NCBI GenBank assembly: GCA_038534195.1
Contig: JBCAXE010000042.1
Location: forward strand, 1 to 30,082
Direction of reading: 5' to 3'
DNA from: JAJFFW01 sp038534195
GTDB lineage: Bacteria; Pseudomonadota; Alphaproteobacteria; Caulobacterales; Parvularculaceae
DNA: 30,082 bases
Part shown: in pieces, positions 1 through 7,575 of the stretch
How positions within the stretch are numbered: the stretch's first letter is position 1
How the letters are laid out: each line of letters starts with the position of its first letter
Notes under the pieces: generated by a model
Databases searched by the model: none
Told to the model about the DNA's origin: nothing
What the model saw: the letters and a program-made list of their open reading frames with translations, nothing else
Translations under genes and position numbers: made by a program

Positions 1-226
1 GGTCTCCGGGCGTCGCCACGTAAGACGCGCGAAACAACCATGCGGTCCCCGGCACATGATTATAGAAGAAGTCCTCGTAAAGGCTTTGCTCGGCAAGCAG
101 AGCGGCGGGCGGCGCATACAATTGCTCATCCCGCCGCATATCGTAATTCATGATACGCACGAATATGGCCAGCGTCAGACCAACGCATAGCACGATGATC
201 GATAGCGTTTTCGCTCGTTGGAACAC
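1..226 (-). CDS. GT-C type membrane glycosyltransferase, N-terminal part (partial)
   Basis: The reverse strand reads openly from a GTG start to the window edge, giving 75 residues. A GGGGGAG ribosome site lies about 8 nt upstream of the GTG. The N-terminus is a short basic stretch, then one hydrophobic helix (residues about 8-26), then RRDEQLYAPP with acidic residues just after the first membrane segment. A segment containing AEQSLYEDFFYNHVPG follows. An acidic motif in the first periplasmic loop followed by this kind of 'xxLYxDFxYxHxPG' text is typical of the dolichyl-phosphate-mannose/ArnT-like glycosyltransferases (GT39/GT83), which use polyprenyl-phosphate sugars in the inner membrane. 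It is divergent from the sugar-nucleotide operon, so the two may serve the same glycan. The catalytic body is outside the window, so substrate and exact family cannot be judged. Confidence 0.6.
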   Translation of the reverse strand, partial: MFQRAKTLSIIVLCVGLTLAIFVRIMNYDMRRDEQLYAPPAALLAEQSLYEDFFYNHVPGTAWLFRASYVATPGD

Positions 227-490
227 TGGAGCGCTCCCCCTTCCCTGATCGCGCGGCGTACCGCGCTTGCACCGGCGCAGGATACTTATCGACCGCGGCG
301 TTGCGTCTTCGCCATTCTGCGACAACCGCTTCCGTTCAACAGGCGCGCCAATTAACCATGCTTTTTCGTTGCGCCGCCAAATCAACAGGAGCGGGATTGA
401 ACGTCTTGAACAAGTATTTGCCCTGCGGTATCAGTTTTGCACGTTAAGGGCTAGATTTGTCTCTAGAACCAGACGTTTGGGGGATATTGT
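227..490. promoter_or_regulatory. Divergent intergenic region upstream of the sugar operon
   Basis: This 264-base stretch separates the two divergent genes and holds no convincing gene; the open frame crossing it on the plus strand lacks codon character and runs into the cytidylyltransferase gene. The best promoter-like pair for the rightward operon is TTGAAC at 406-411 and TATCAG at 429-434 with a 17-nt spacer, matching the sigma-70 consensus at 4 of 6 positions in each box. The spacing to the start codon (about 56 nt) is reasonable. This is a visual match only. Confidence 0.3.
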
Positions 491-1273
491 ATGCAAACAG
501 TCTTACTGGCCGGCGGCCTTGGATCGCGTCTCGCGGAAGAAACGGTTCGCATTCCTAAACCCATGGTGGAAGTGGGGGGACGGCCGATCATCCTGCATGT
601 GATGGATATTTATCGCCATTGGGGTCAGAAAGATTTCATCGTCGCCTGTGGATACAAATCGCTGCTGATCAAGCGCTTCTTTCGCGACCTGCCGCTGATG
701 AACAACGATTTCACGGTTTCGCTTGGCGACGGCGATATGAAGATGGCGCCGAGCCGGTCCATGGACTGGAATGTATCGGTTGTGGATACCGGCGCCGTCA
801 CCATGACCGGCGGCCGGCTTTTGCGCCTTCGCGATTGGATCAAGAACGAAACTTTCATGGTCACTTACTCAGATGGCGTCGGAAATGTCGATATCGACGC
901 GCTGATCAAGTTTCACAAATCGCACGGAAAGCTTGCGACCGTCACTGCTGTCCAACCGCCGGCCCGCTTCGGCAACCTTGAGCTTGACGGCGATAACGTA
1001 ACGGCGTTTACGGAGAAAGTGCGCAAGCACGAGACTTGGATTAATGGCGGCTTTTTCGTCTTCGAGCCCGGCGTTCTTGATTATATTCCTGGCGACTCCG
1101 AACCGCTTGAACACTCTCCGTTGACGCGCATTGCTGAGGATGGCGAGTTACGCGCGTTCAAACATAACGGTTTCTGGCATCCGATGGATACCGTCCGCGA
1201 TCGCGACCATCTGAACAGCCTTTATGAATCCGGCGCCGCGCCGTGGCGTCAGTTTGATCGGACCCCGGATTAG
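491..1273 (+). CDS. rfbF: Glucose-1-phosphate cytidylyltransferase
   Basis: This 260-residue protein makes CDP-glucose from glucose-1-phosphate and CTP, the first committed step of CDP-deoxysugar synthesis, in the cytoplasm. The nucleotidyltransferase signature LAGGLGSRL lies at residues 6-14, followed by IPKPMVEVGGRPI with the sugar-phosphate/nucleotide-binding Lys near residue 23. Further family features are TYSDGVGNVDI (the metal-binding Asp region) and the late NGGFFVFEPGVLDYI segment. The length matches RfbF/DdhA enzymes (about 257). The ATG at 491 is preceded by GGGGGA with suitable spacing and the protein begins exactly where the family begins. CDP-glucose 4,6-dehydratase follows 34 nt downstream, the classic pairing. 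The product call is firm; the final sugar depends on downstream genes. Confidence 0.95.
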   Translation: MQTVLLAGGLGSRLAEETVRIPKPMVEVGGRPIILHVMDIYRHWGQKDFIVACGYKSLLIKRFFRDLPLMNNDFTVSLGDGDMKMAPSRSMDWNVSVVDTGAVTMTGGRLLRLRDWIKNETFMVTYSDGVGNVDIDALIKFHKSHGKLATVTAVQPPARFGNLELDGDNVTAFTEKVRKHETWINGGFFVFEPGVLDYIPGDSEPLEHSPLTRIAEDGELRAFKHNGFWHPMDTVRDRDHLNSLYESGAAPWRQFDRTPD

Positions 1274-1307
1274 TGACGGTCGCGGCCTGATAATTGTTGG
1301 TGTTTTT

Positions 1308-2414
1308 ATGATCAGCCCGACGTCTTCTCTGGATACGTTAAAAGGCCGCCGCGTCCTTGTGACCGGTCATACGGGTTTTAAGGGCGGCTGGATGTGCCTT
1401 TGGTTGAAACGTTTGGGTGCGGATGTAACCGGTATCGCCTTGCCGCCAAAGGACGATCGTGACTTTTTCTACGCCGCCGGCGTCGAGGAGTTCGTTGATC
1501 ACCGTATTGGCGATATCCGCGACCCTGACGGCTTTGCGAAGATTGCGGAGGATATTGACGCCGACCTTGTATTGCATATGGCGGCGCAACCGCTGGTCAG
1601 GCTTTCCTATGAAACGCCAGTCGATACATATCTCACAAATGTCGTCGGGACGGCAGTCGTACTCGAAGCCGCGCGCAAAATGCCGTCGCTAAAAGCGGCG
1701 ATCGTCGTCACCAGCGACAAATGCTACGAGAACAATGAATGGGTTTGGGGCTATCGCGAGTCCGATCCCATGGGCGGCGCGGACCCCTACAGCTCGTCAA
1801 AAGGATGCACCGAGCTCGTCGCCAGCGCCTATCGCCGTTCGTTCTTCAGCGATGAGGCCGGGGCCGCGCTCGCGAGCGTTCGCGCCGGGAACGTGTTCGG
1901 CGGCGGCGATTGGTCGGCGGATCGGCTCATCCCCGACATTATGAAAGCCGCAATTGCCGGCGAAGCCGTCACCATCCGAAATCCGGCGAGCATTCGCCCC
2001 TGGCAACATGTGCTGGAACCGGTTTGGGGATATCTTCAACTCGCTGCGCGCCTTCTCGACGGCGATCGAGATTGCGCGGAAGGCTGGAATTTTGGACCGG
2101 ATCCTAACGGGGTCGCCGATGTGGGCGCACTCTCGGGTTACGTGCAAGACGCTTGGGGCGGCGGCAAGCCAGAATTCAACTTTGGCGAACGCCGGGCGGG
2201 ACCGCACGAAGCGCAAGTTCTGCGACTCGACAGCACAAAAGCGAAGACCAGGCTCGGGTGGACGCCGCTACTTTCTATCGATAAGGCGATCGCGTTAACG
2301 GTGGACTGGTACAAAGCGTCCGCGGCGAAAGAGCGCGACATGCACGCCTTCTCCTCTGATCAAATTGAGTTCTATACAAATCTTATCGATGAGGCGGCGT
2401 CAGCCGCCGCTTAA
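1308..2414 (+). CDS. rfbG: CDP-glucose 4,6-dehydratase
   Basis: An extended short-chain dehydrogenase of 368 residues that converts CDP-glucose to CDP-4-keto-6-deoxyglucose using tightly bound NAD. The Rossmann motif is GHTGFKG (residues 20-26), the form specific to CDP-glucose dehydratases. The catalytic region contains VTSDKCY (134-140) and Y161-SSS-K165. The text after it, GNVFGGGDW and RPWQHVLEP, is also typical. The frame is open further upstream to 1224, but the extra 28 residues would overlap rfbF and have no family counterpart, so ATG 1308 is preferred although its ribosome site is weak. It may depend on translation of rfbF, which ends 34 nt upstream. Length fits the family (about 357-370). 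Confidence 0.95.
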   Translation: MISPTSSLDTLKGRRVLVTGHTGFKGGWMCLWLKRLGADVTGIALPPKDDRDFFYAAGVEEFVDHRIGDIRDPDGFAKIAEDIDADLVLHMAAQPLVRLSYETPVDTYLTNVVGTAVVLEAARKMPSLKAAIVVTSDKCYENNEWVWGYRESDPMGGADPYSSSKGCTELVASAYRRSFFSDEAGAALASVRAGNVFGGGDWSADRLIPDIMKAAIAGEAVTIRNPASIRPWQHVLEPVWGYLQLAARLLDGDRDCAEGWNFGPDPNGVADVGALSGYVQDAWGGGKPEFNFGERRAGPHEAQVLRLDSTKAKTRLGWTPLLSIDKAIALTVDWYKASAAKERDMHAFSSDQIEFYTNLIDEAASAAA

Positions 2415-2449
2415 GGCAAATTAGCGATTAACTGGCGGGAAATGGGAAC

Positions 2450-3646
2450 ATGCGCGTAAATTATGGTCAAACGGTTCATGGCGAAGAAGAAATCGCCGCC
2501 GTTACGAAGGTCTTGCAGACATCCACGCAAATGGGCGCCCATGTGCGCGAAATGCAGGAGAAAGTCTCCGCCCTCTTCGACAAAAAGCACGGCATCATGG
2601 TGAACTCCGGATCGTCGGCGAATTATCTGGCGATTGAAATTCTCAATCTGCCTGAAGGGTCAGAAGTCATTACGCCAGCGCTCACATTCGCAACAACCGT
2701 GGCGCCGCTCGTTCGCAATAATCTGCTCCCATCCTTTGTCGATGTCGAGGAAGGCACCTACAATATTGATGCAAACGCGATTGAGCGGATGATCACCGAA
2801 AAAACGAAGGCGGTTATGATCCCATCGCTGATCGGCAACCTGGCGGACTGGGACAAGATCAGGGAAGTCGCTGACGCCCATGGATTGATCGTTGTAGAGG
2901 ACAGCGCAGACACATTAGGCGCGACAATCAACGGAACCAGCACAGGCGCGCGGTCGCATATCAGCACCACAAGTTTTTACGGTTCGCATGTGATCAATTG
3001 CGCCGGCAATGGCGGCATGCTTTGCGTAAACACGGAAGAACATGCACGCGAGGCGCTGTTGCTCCGGTCATGGGGACGTTCGTCGTCGCTATTCCAGGAA
3101 GCAGCCACGTCTGAAGACATCAATAACCGCTTCGATATTAAGATCGGCGGGTTTGAATATGACCGCAAATTCGTATTCGAAGACCTAGGTTACAACGTGG
3201 AACCGTCCGAAATGGGCGCCGCATTCGGTCTCGTACAACTCGAAAAGCTCGATAAGAACATTTCGGCGCGCGAACATAATTTCAATCGCCAGCTAAATTT
3301 CTTCAAAGAATACGAAGAATGGTTCGTTCTTCCACGTCAGCTTCCAAATTCACGCACCGGCTGGCTCGCCTTCCCGCTTACGATTCGCGAGGGCGCGCCG
3401 TTTACCCGCCGGGAAATGCAAATCTACCTTGAAAATCACGACATCCAAACGCGTGTCGTCTTTACAGGGAACATCCTTCGGCAACCGGCGATGAAAGACG
3501 TGGCCGCGAAAACGGACCCTGCAGGCTATCCGGAGTCAGACAAAGTTATGGGCGGCGGCGTGCTGCTTGCCTGTCATCACGGCCTTGACGAGGCGCAGCT
3601 CGATTACATGCATGAGACCTTTCGGTCGTTCGCAGCAAAACACTAG
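2450..3646 (+). CDS. PLP-dependent sugar 3-dehydratase, RfbH/ColD-like (DegT/DnrJ/EryC1/StrS fold)
   Basis: The 398-residue protein has the sugar-aminotransferase fold: VNSGSSANYLA (cofactor phosphate binding, residues 51-61), PALTFATTVAPL, VVEDSADTLG (148-157, with the Asp contacting the pyridine nitrogen), and SFYGSH (175-180). At the position where aminotransferases carry the PLP-binding Lys, this protein has His180. That substitution marks the 3-dehydratases ColD (GDP-sugar) and RfbH/DdhC (CDP-sugar). RfbH enzymes also have a Cys set for a [2Fe-2S] cluster just after RSWGR; here residues 206-215 read RSWGRSSSLF with no Cys, and only three Cys are visible in the protein. By motif it is therefore closer to ColD, yet it sits directly behind the CDP-glucose genes. 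Expected role: removal of the C3 hydroxyl from CDP-4-keto-6-deoxyglucose. Fold certain, reaction likely, electron source uncertain. Confidence 0.85.
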   Translation: MRVNYGQTVHGEEEIAAVTKVLQTSTQMGAHVREMQEKVSALFDKKHGIMVNSGSSANYLAIEILNLPEGSEVITPALTFATTVAPLVRNNLLPSFVDVEEGTYNIDANAIERMITEKTKAVMIPSLIGNLADWDKIREVADAHGLIVVEDSADTLGATINGTSTGARSHISTTSFYGSHVINCAGNGGMLCVNTEEHAREALLLRSWGRSSSLFQEAATSEDINNRFDIKIGGFEYDRKFVFEDLGYNVEPSEMGAAFGLVQLEKLDKNISAREHNFNRQLNFFKEYEEWFVLPRQLPNSRTGWLAFPLTIREGAPFTRREMQIYLENHDIQTRVVFTGNILRQPAMKDVAAKTDPAGYPESDKVMGGGVLLACHHGLDEAQLDYMHETFRSFAAKH

Positions 3647-3687
3647 CGGCGCAATCTGGCGTCGACGGCCCGTTTTAGGAGAGAGAG

Positions 3688-4911
3688 ATGGACAAGTTAA
3701 CTGAATGTCGCGCGTGCCTCACGTCCGACCCTTATCTGTTCCTGCCGCTCGGCGACCATGCGCCGGCGCAAATGCTGATTCGTCCCGGTGAACTGGATAA
3801 GGAGCAGCCGGCGTTTCCACTGAACACGCAGGTTTGTCTGAATTGCGGGCTCGTCCAGGTCGCTGATCAAATCCCAGAGGGATTCTTCAAGCATTATCTC
3901 TACATCCCGTCCGGCGCCGCCACGATGCACAGTCACTTTGATGGACTGGCGGACGTCCTGACCGAGATCGCTGACGGCGACCTCATTGTCGATATCGGAT
4001 GCAATGACGGCCTCTTGCTCGCAAAATGCAACAGCCTTGGCGCCAAAACCCTTGGCGTTGATCCCGCCGAAAATATCGCTGAACTCGCACGCGAGAAAGG
4101 CGTCGACGTTCACGTGAGTTATTTTACGCCTGACGAGGCGCGCTCACTGCGCGACAAGCACGGCCCTGCGAAAGCGATCGTCACCACAAACACGTTTAAT
4201 CATATCGGCGATCTTCACACCTTTATGAAAGGGATCGTCACTCTCCTCGCCGATGACGGCTCCTTCGTGATCGAAGTGCCCCGCGCGCGCGAATATCTTC
4301 AGCATAATGAATTTGACAATATTTATCATGAGCATGTTTCTGAATTCAGCTTGTTGTCGCTTGTGAAGCTCGGGGAATATTTCGACCTGGACGTCACCAA
4401 TGTGCATCGCTTGCCGAATATCCACGGCGGCTCCATGCGCATATTCCTGACTCGCAAAGCGGCGAATTTCGAGCGCCAGCCAATTGTTCAGGAAATGCTC
4501 GACGAAGAAGCTGATGCGGGCATGTTGAAGGCGGAAAGTTACGACGCGCTCGTTAAACGCGTTGACGCCATGGGCGAGGAATTGCGCGCAATTCTTGACG
4601 ACTTCAAAGCACAAGGAAAGAAAATCGTTGGATATGGCGCGTCAGCCCGTGGCAACACGATTATCACCTATTACGGGATCGGCACGCAGTATCTGGATTT
4701 CCTCGTCGACAAAAACCCGCTTAAACATGACCATTATTCGCCAAACACGCGCATCCCGATCAAGCCGGTCGAGGCCATCGAAACTGAAAAACCTGATGTG
4801 CTGTTTGTCTTGGCGTGGAACTTCTTTGATGAGATCAAAGAGCAGCAAGCGGATTTTGTGAAGCGGGGCGGAAAATTCGTGGTGCCGCTTCCGACGCCAA
4901 GGATCGTCTAG
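3688..4911 (+). CDS. SAM-dependent sugar C-methyltransferase with N-terminal zinc-binding domain
   Basis: A 407-residue protein of the TylC3/NovU-like C-methyltransferase family, which adds methyl groups to carbons next to the keto group of nucleotide-linked 4-keto sugars. An N-terminal zinc-binding domain has Cys7, Cys10, Cys50 and Cys53. The SAM-binding motif I is VDIGCNDG (101-108). In the middle are EVPRAREYL and NIYHEHVSEFSL, characteristic of this family, then HGGSMRIF. The C-terminal domain has KIVGYGASARGNT and the ending VPLPTPRIV, also conserved in the family. An AGGAGA ribosome site precedes the ATG. It lies 41 nt behind the 3-dehydratase and 26 nt before the SDR gene, in one operon. 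Expected to create a branched (C-methyl) sugar; which carbon is methylated cannot be read from the sequence. Confidence 0.9.
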   Translation: MDKLTECRACLTSDPYLFLPLGDHAPAQMLIRPGELDKEQPAFPLNTQVCLNCGLVQVADQIPEGFFKHYLYIPSGAATMHSHFDGLADVLTEIADGDLIVDIGCNDGLLLAKCNSLGAKTLGVDPAENIAELAREKGVDVHVSYFTPDEARSLRDKHGPAKAIVTTNTFNHIGDLHTFMKGIVTLLADDGSFVIEVPRAREYLQHNEFDNIYHEHVSEFSLLSLVKLGEYFDLDVTNVHRLPNIHGGSMRIFLTRKAANFERQPIVQEMLDEEADAGMLKAESYDALVKRVDAMGEELRAILDDFKAQGKKIVGYGASARGNTIITYYGIGTQYLDFLVDKNPLKHDHYSPNTRIPIKPVEAIETEKPDVLFVLAWNFFDEIKEQQADFVKRGGKFVVPLPTPRIV

Positions 4912-4937
4912 ACGATCTTCGCAAAGGACCATGAATC

Positions 4938-5900
4938 ATGGCCGATATACTGATAACCGGCGGCACAGGGTTTATCGGCTCCGAACTCGCAAAACGACTG
5001 ATGGGGCGCGGCAATCGCGTGCACATCTTAGCCCGGCGAACAAGTTCGCTTGATCGCCTTCAAGGCGCACCGGAAAAAGCACTCGTCACCCATAGCGTTG
5101 ATATGGGCGACGCCGCCGCCCTCTCCGCCAGTCTAAGCGCGATCAATCCGCAGCGCGTGTTCCATTTGGCGTCGATGACGCGGCCGCCGGCCACAATGAC
5201 GCCTTTCGAACAGTCGATAGCATTCGAACAAGACGTCTTAAACCTCTTGCGCCTCGTGGAGGCGCTTGCGGCAATGAAGCGCCCGCCAGAAGCGTTCATC
5301 CGCGCAGGGACGCTCGCCGAATATGGCGCTGCACCGATACCTTATCGCGAGGAGGCGCGCGAACAGCCGCTGACCGGCTACGGCGCATCGATGGTATCGG
5401 GAACGCAGCACCTCTACGCACTAAAGTCGCATTTGCCGTTTCCCGTAATTTCTGCGCGGTTGGCGCTCGTTTACGGGCCAAGACAATCCACCGGTTTTCT
5501 GATCCCCTTGATGATTGAACGCTGCCTCAAGGGCGAAACTGTTGTGCTCAGAAATCCTTCCGAACAGCGGGATTTGATTTACATTGACGACGTTGTTGAC
5601 GCATTCGAGACGCTGAGCGCCGCCTTGCCGTTGGAGACCGACATCATCAATATCTGCACTGGCGTCGCGCCGGCCATGGGCGATGTGGCGCGACTTGTCG
5701 CCAAAGCGACCGGCGCCGATCCGTCCCTGATAAAGACCGGCGACGCGCCGGTGGCTGGCGGCGCAGCTCATCTGGTGGGATCGCCAGAACGCGCCCGATC
5801 CCTGCTCGGATGGCAGGCGCGCACGACAATAGAAAAAGGGATCCAAAAAACCGTCGCCCTGATCCGCGAACACCCGTCAACAGTTAAGGCCGCACAGTGA
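4938..5900 (+). CDS. NAD-dependent epimerase/reductase of the extended SDR family (altered active site)
   Basis: A 320-residue extended SDR with an N-terminal nucleotide-binding motif GGTGFIG (residues 8-14), HLASM (77-81), a conserved RLALVYGPRQ segment (174-183) and DLIYIDDVVDA near residue 215. Placed last among the sugar-nucleotide enzymes, it would be expected to reduce or epimerise the 4-keto group of the methylated sugar. The active site is odd: the catalytic Tyr is present (Y148 in GYGASM) but the Lys four residues later is Met152, read directly from the codon ATG at about 5391. The preceding catalytic Ser/Thr region reads AGTLAEYG (123-130), keeping a Thr. Either the enzyme works differently or Lys163 nearby substitutes. 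The gene overlaps the next by four bases (GTGA). Confidence 0.85.
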   Translation: MADILITGGTGFIGSELAKRLMGRGNRVHILARRTSSLDRLQGAPEKALVTHSVDMGDAAALSASLSAINPQRVFHLASMTRPPATMTPFEQSIAFEQDVLNLLRLVEALAAMKRPPEAFIRAGTLAEYGAAPIPYREEAREQPLTGYGASMVSGTQHLYALKSHLPFPVISARLALVYGPRQSTGFLIPLMIERCLKGETVVLRNPSEQRDLIYIDDVVDAFETLSAALPLETDIINICTGVAPAMGDVARLVAKATGADPSLIKTGDAPVAGGAAHLVGSPERARSLLGWQARTTIEKGIQKTVALIREHPSTVKAAQ

Positions 5901-6901
5901 CCCAATCAGATCGCAAGCTCATCTCTGTCCTCGTTCCTGCCTACAATGAGGAATTAAATGTCGAGCGCGCCTACGCCGCTATCGTCGATGCGTTCGAAGA
6001 GATTCCCGATTACGATTTTGAGATTATTTTCACCGACAACCATTCAACCGATCGAACGTTCGAGCTTTTGCAGGCGATAGCGGAAAAAGACAGCCGCGTT
6101 CGCGTTATCCGCTTCGCGCGAAATTACGGCTATCAGCGATCACTTCTAGTGGCTTACAAGAACGCGCGCGGGGATTGTTCGGTTCAGATTGATTGCGACC
6201 TCCAGGACCCGCCTTCTTTGATCCCGCAAATGCTAGAGCGATGGAAGGAAGGGCACGCCGTCGTCTACGGCATCCGTAAGTCATTGCAGGATACGCCCCT
6301 CGTCGCGGCGACACGGAAACTGTTTTATCGTTTCATTAGCGCGCTGAGCGATGATGATTTGCCGATCGACGCCGGCGAATTCCGCCTGGTCGACCGGCGA
6401 ATCCTCAACGAGTTGCGCGCCGTCGATGATACCTCGCCTTATTTGCGTGGCCTCATCAGTTCAATGGGTTTCTCGCAAGTTGGGTTTGAATATGATCGCC
6501 AGGCGCGCGTCGCTGGCGACAGCAAATTTCCATTCAAGGCGATGTTAGCGCTTGCGGTCGACGGGGTTCTCAATCATTCGCTGGTGCCGCTGAGAGTCGC
6601 CTCGCTTGTCAGCCTTATGATCGCAACGCTCACCTTCATTGTTATTTTTGTCTATTTAATGGGCAAACTATTGTTCGGACAGGACTGGCCAGCCGGCTTC
6701 GCCACCACCACTGTGTTGCTCCTCATGTCGATTATGTTGAACGCCATGTTCCTTGGTATTATCGGCGAATATTTAGGGCGGATTTTCATGCAGTCGAAGC
6801 GCCGTCCGGTGCCGATTGTGGAGTCGGCGCTGAATGTCGATCCGGTGACGCGGACAGAACGTACCTCGCCGCCGGTCAAGTCATCCGTTGCAGCGGAATA
6901 A
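5897..6901 (+). CDS. Family 2 glycosyltransferase, polyprenyl-phosphate type, membrane-anchored
   Basis: A 334-residue GT2 protein resembling GtrB, ArnC and dolichyl-phosphate-mannose synthases, which transfer a sugar from a nucleotide donor to polyprenyl phosphate at the cytoplasmic face. Seen: SVLVPAYNEELN (10-21), TDNHSTDRTF (46-55), RNYGYQ (75-80), the donor/metal motif CDLQDPP (100-106), DAGEFRLVDRR (158-168) and GDSKFPF (207-213). The C-terminus has two membrane helices (about 232-256 and 268-293) followed by LGIIGEYLGRIF, standard for this group. The start is GTG, overlapping the previous stop as GTGA, with AAGG seven bases upstream; this indicates translational coupling. The GtrA-like gene follows directly, as in O-antigen glucosylation modules. 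Confidence 0.92.
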   Translation: MTQSDRKLISVLVPAYNEELNVERAYAAIVDAFEEIPDYDFEIIFTDNHSTDRTFELLQAIAEKDSRVRVIRFARNYGYQRSLLVAYKNARGDCSVQIDCDLQDPPSLIPQMLERWKEGHAVVYGIRKSLQDTPLVAATRKLFYRFISALSDDDLPIDAGEFRLVDRRILNELRAVDDTSPYLRGLISSMGFSQVGFEYDRQARVAGDSKFPFKAMLALAVDGVLNHSLVPLRVASLVSLMIATLTFIVIFVYLMGKLLFGQDWPAGFATTTVLLLMSIMLNAMFLGIIGEYLGRIFMQSKRRPVPIVESALNVDPVTRTERTSPPVKSSVAAE

Positions 6902-7327
6902 ATGTCGCTGCTTCCTCAAAAATTGGTCGAGCGTGCGCCGGTGTTTCGTTTTATTGACAGCACCCTGCTGCGTTTCGGCTCCGTCGGCGCGATTACAACG
7001 AGCCTCGACTTTGCCGTCTTTACCGGCCTGACGAAAATCGCTGCGCTGGCGCCCGTCCCCGCGAATGTTCTCTCCTATTCCTGCGGGATCTTGTTGAGTT
7101 TCTTGCTTAATCAACGATGGACGTTTCGCGCCCATGCATACAAAAAAGGAAATGCGCTCCAAGGGGCGCAATTCGTAATCGCCAATCTCATCGGATTGAC
7201 CCTCTCCTCGGCGATCGTTGGCGTATTTGTGATAATTTTACCGGATCTTTTTGCAAAACTTTTGTCTATTCCGCTTGTATTTGTTTGGAATTACATGGCT
7301 GCCCGGTTTTGGGTATTCAGACAGTAA
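6902..7327 (+). CDS. GtrA-like small membrane protein (putative lipid-linked sugar flippase)
   Basis: A 141-residue protein with four hydrophobic segments and the GtrA family pattern: RFGSVGAITTSLDFAVF in the first helix, LSFLLNQRWTF after the second, and a terminal FVWNYMAARFWVF. GtrA proteins are thought to move polyprenyl-phosphate-linked sugars across the inner membrane for later transfer by a GT-C enzyme. The ATG abuts the stop codon of the GT2 gene with no gap, so the two are probably made together. The GT-C type gene at 1-226 could be the periplasmic partner, but it is divergently oriented. Family assignment is firm, transport direction and substrate are inferred. Confidence 0.88.
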   Translation: MSLLPQKLVERAPVFRFIDSTLLRFGSVGAITTSLDFAVFTGLTKIAALAPVPANVLSYSCGILLSFLLNQRWTFRAHAYKKGNALQGAQFVIANLIGLTLSSAIVGVFVIILPDLFAKLLSIPLVFVWNYMAARFWVFRQ

Positions 7328-7575
7328 CGCTTTATTATCCACACGGATAAACTTCCGTAAATTTCCGTCATTTATTTTTGAGTAACTATATTATTCGCTA
7401 TACCAATTATTTTTTCCAAAAAAATCAATGCACTAGGTCGCGCTTGGTGCGACTTCGAAATTCATTATCAGAAATAATACCATAAATTCTGCCGTATTCC
7501 TTCATAGCCGCTTAGAAATTCTCCGCAAATATCGCCGCAAAGTGTGTGAGTTAGTTAGTTCGGAGCGTAATCATT
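7328..7575. promoter_or_regulatory. AT-rich intergenic region between sugar operon and DUF1800 gene
   Basis: This 248-base stretch has no gene and is clearly richer in A+T than its surroundings. A small hairpin, TTATCC-ACAC-GGATAA (7335-7350), lies just after the GtrA-like gene and could be a weak 3' end; no T-run follows. A second hairpin, GTCGC with 7-nt loop and GCGAC (7437-7453), lies in the middle. A weak sigma-70-like pair is TTGAGT (7378-7383) with TATACC (7399-7404), spaced 15 nt. The downstream gene has a GGAG ribosome site at 7562-7565. Confidence 0.35.

Noticed and set aside
267..602. Plus-strand open frame crossing the upstream region of the cytidylyltransferase gene
   Set aside because: It overlaps the start of a well-supported gene in another frame, has no ribosome site and shows no protein family features.
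3697..4614. Antisense open frames within the C-methyltransferase gene
   Set aside because: They lack ribosome sites and family features, and the plus-strand gene has a complete set of motifs.
7335..7350. Possible intrinsic terminator after the GtrA-like gene
   Set aside because: The stem is only six A/T-rich pairs and no T-run follows, so it was noted only within the spacer entry.
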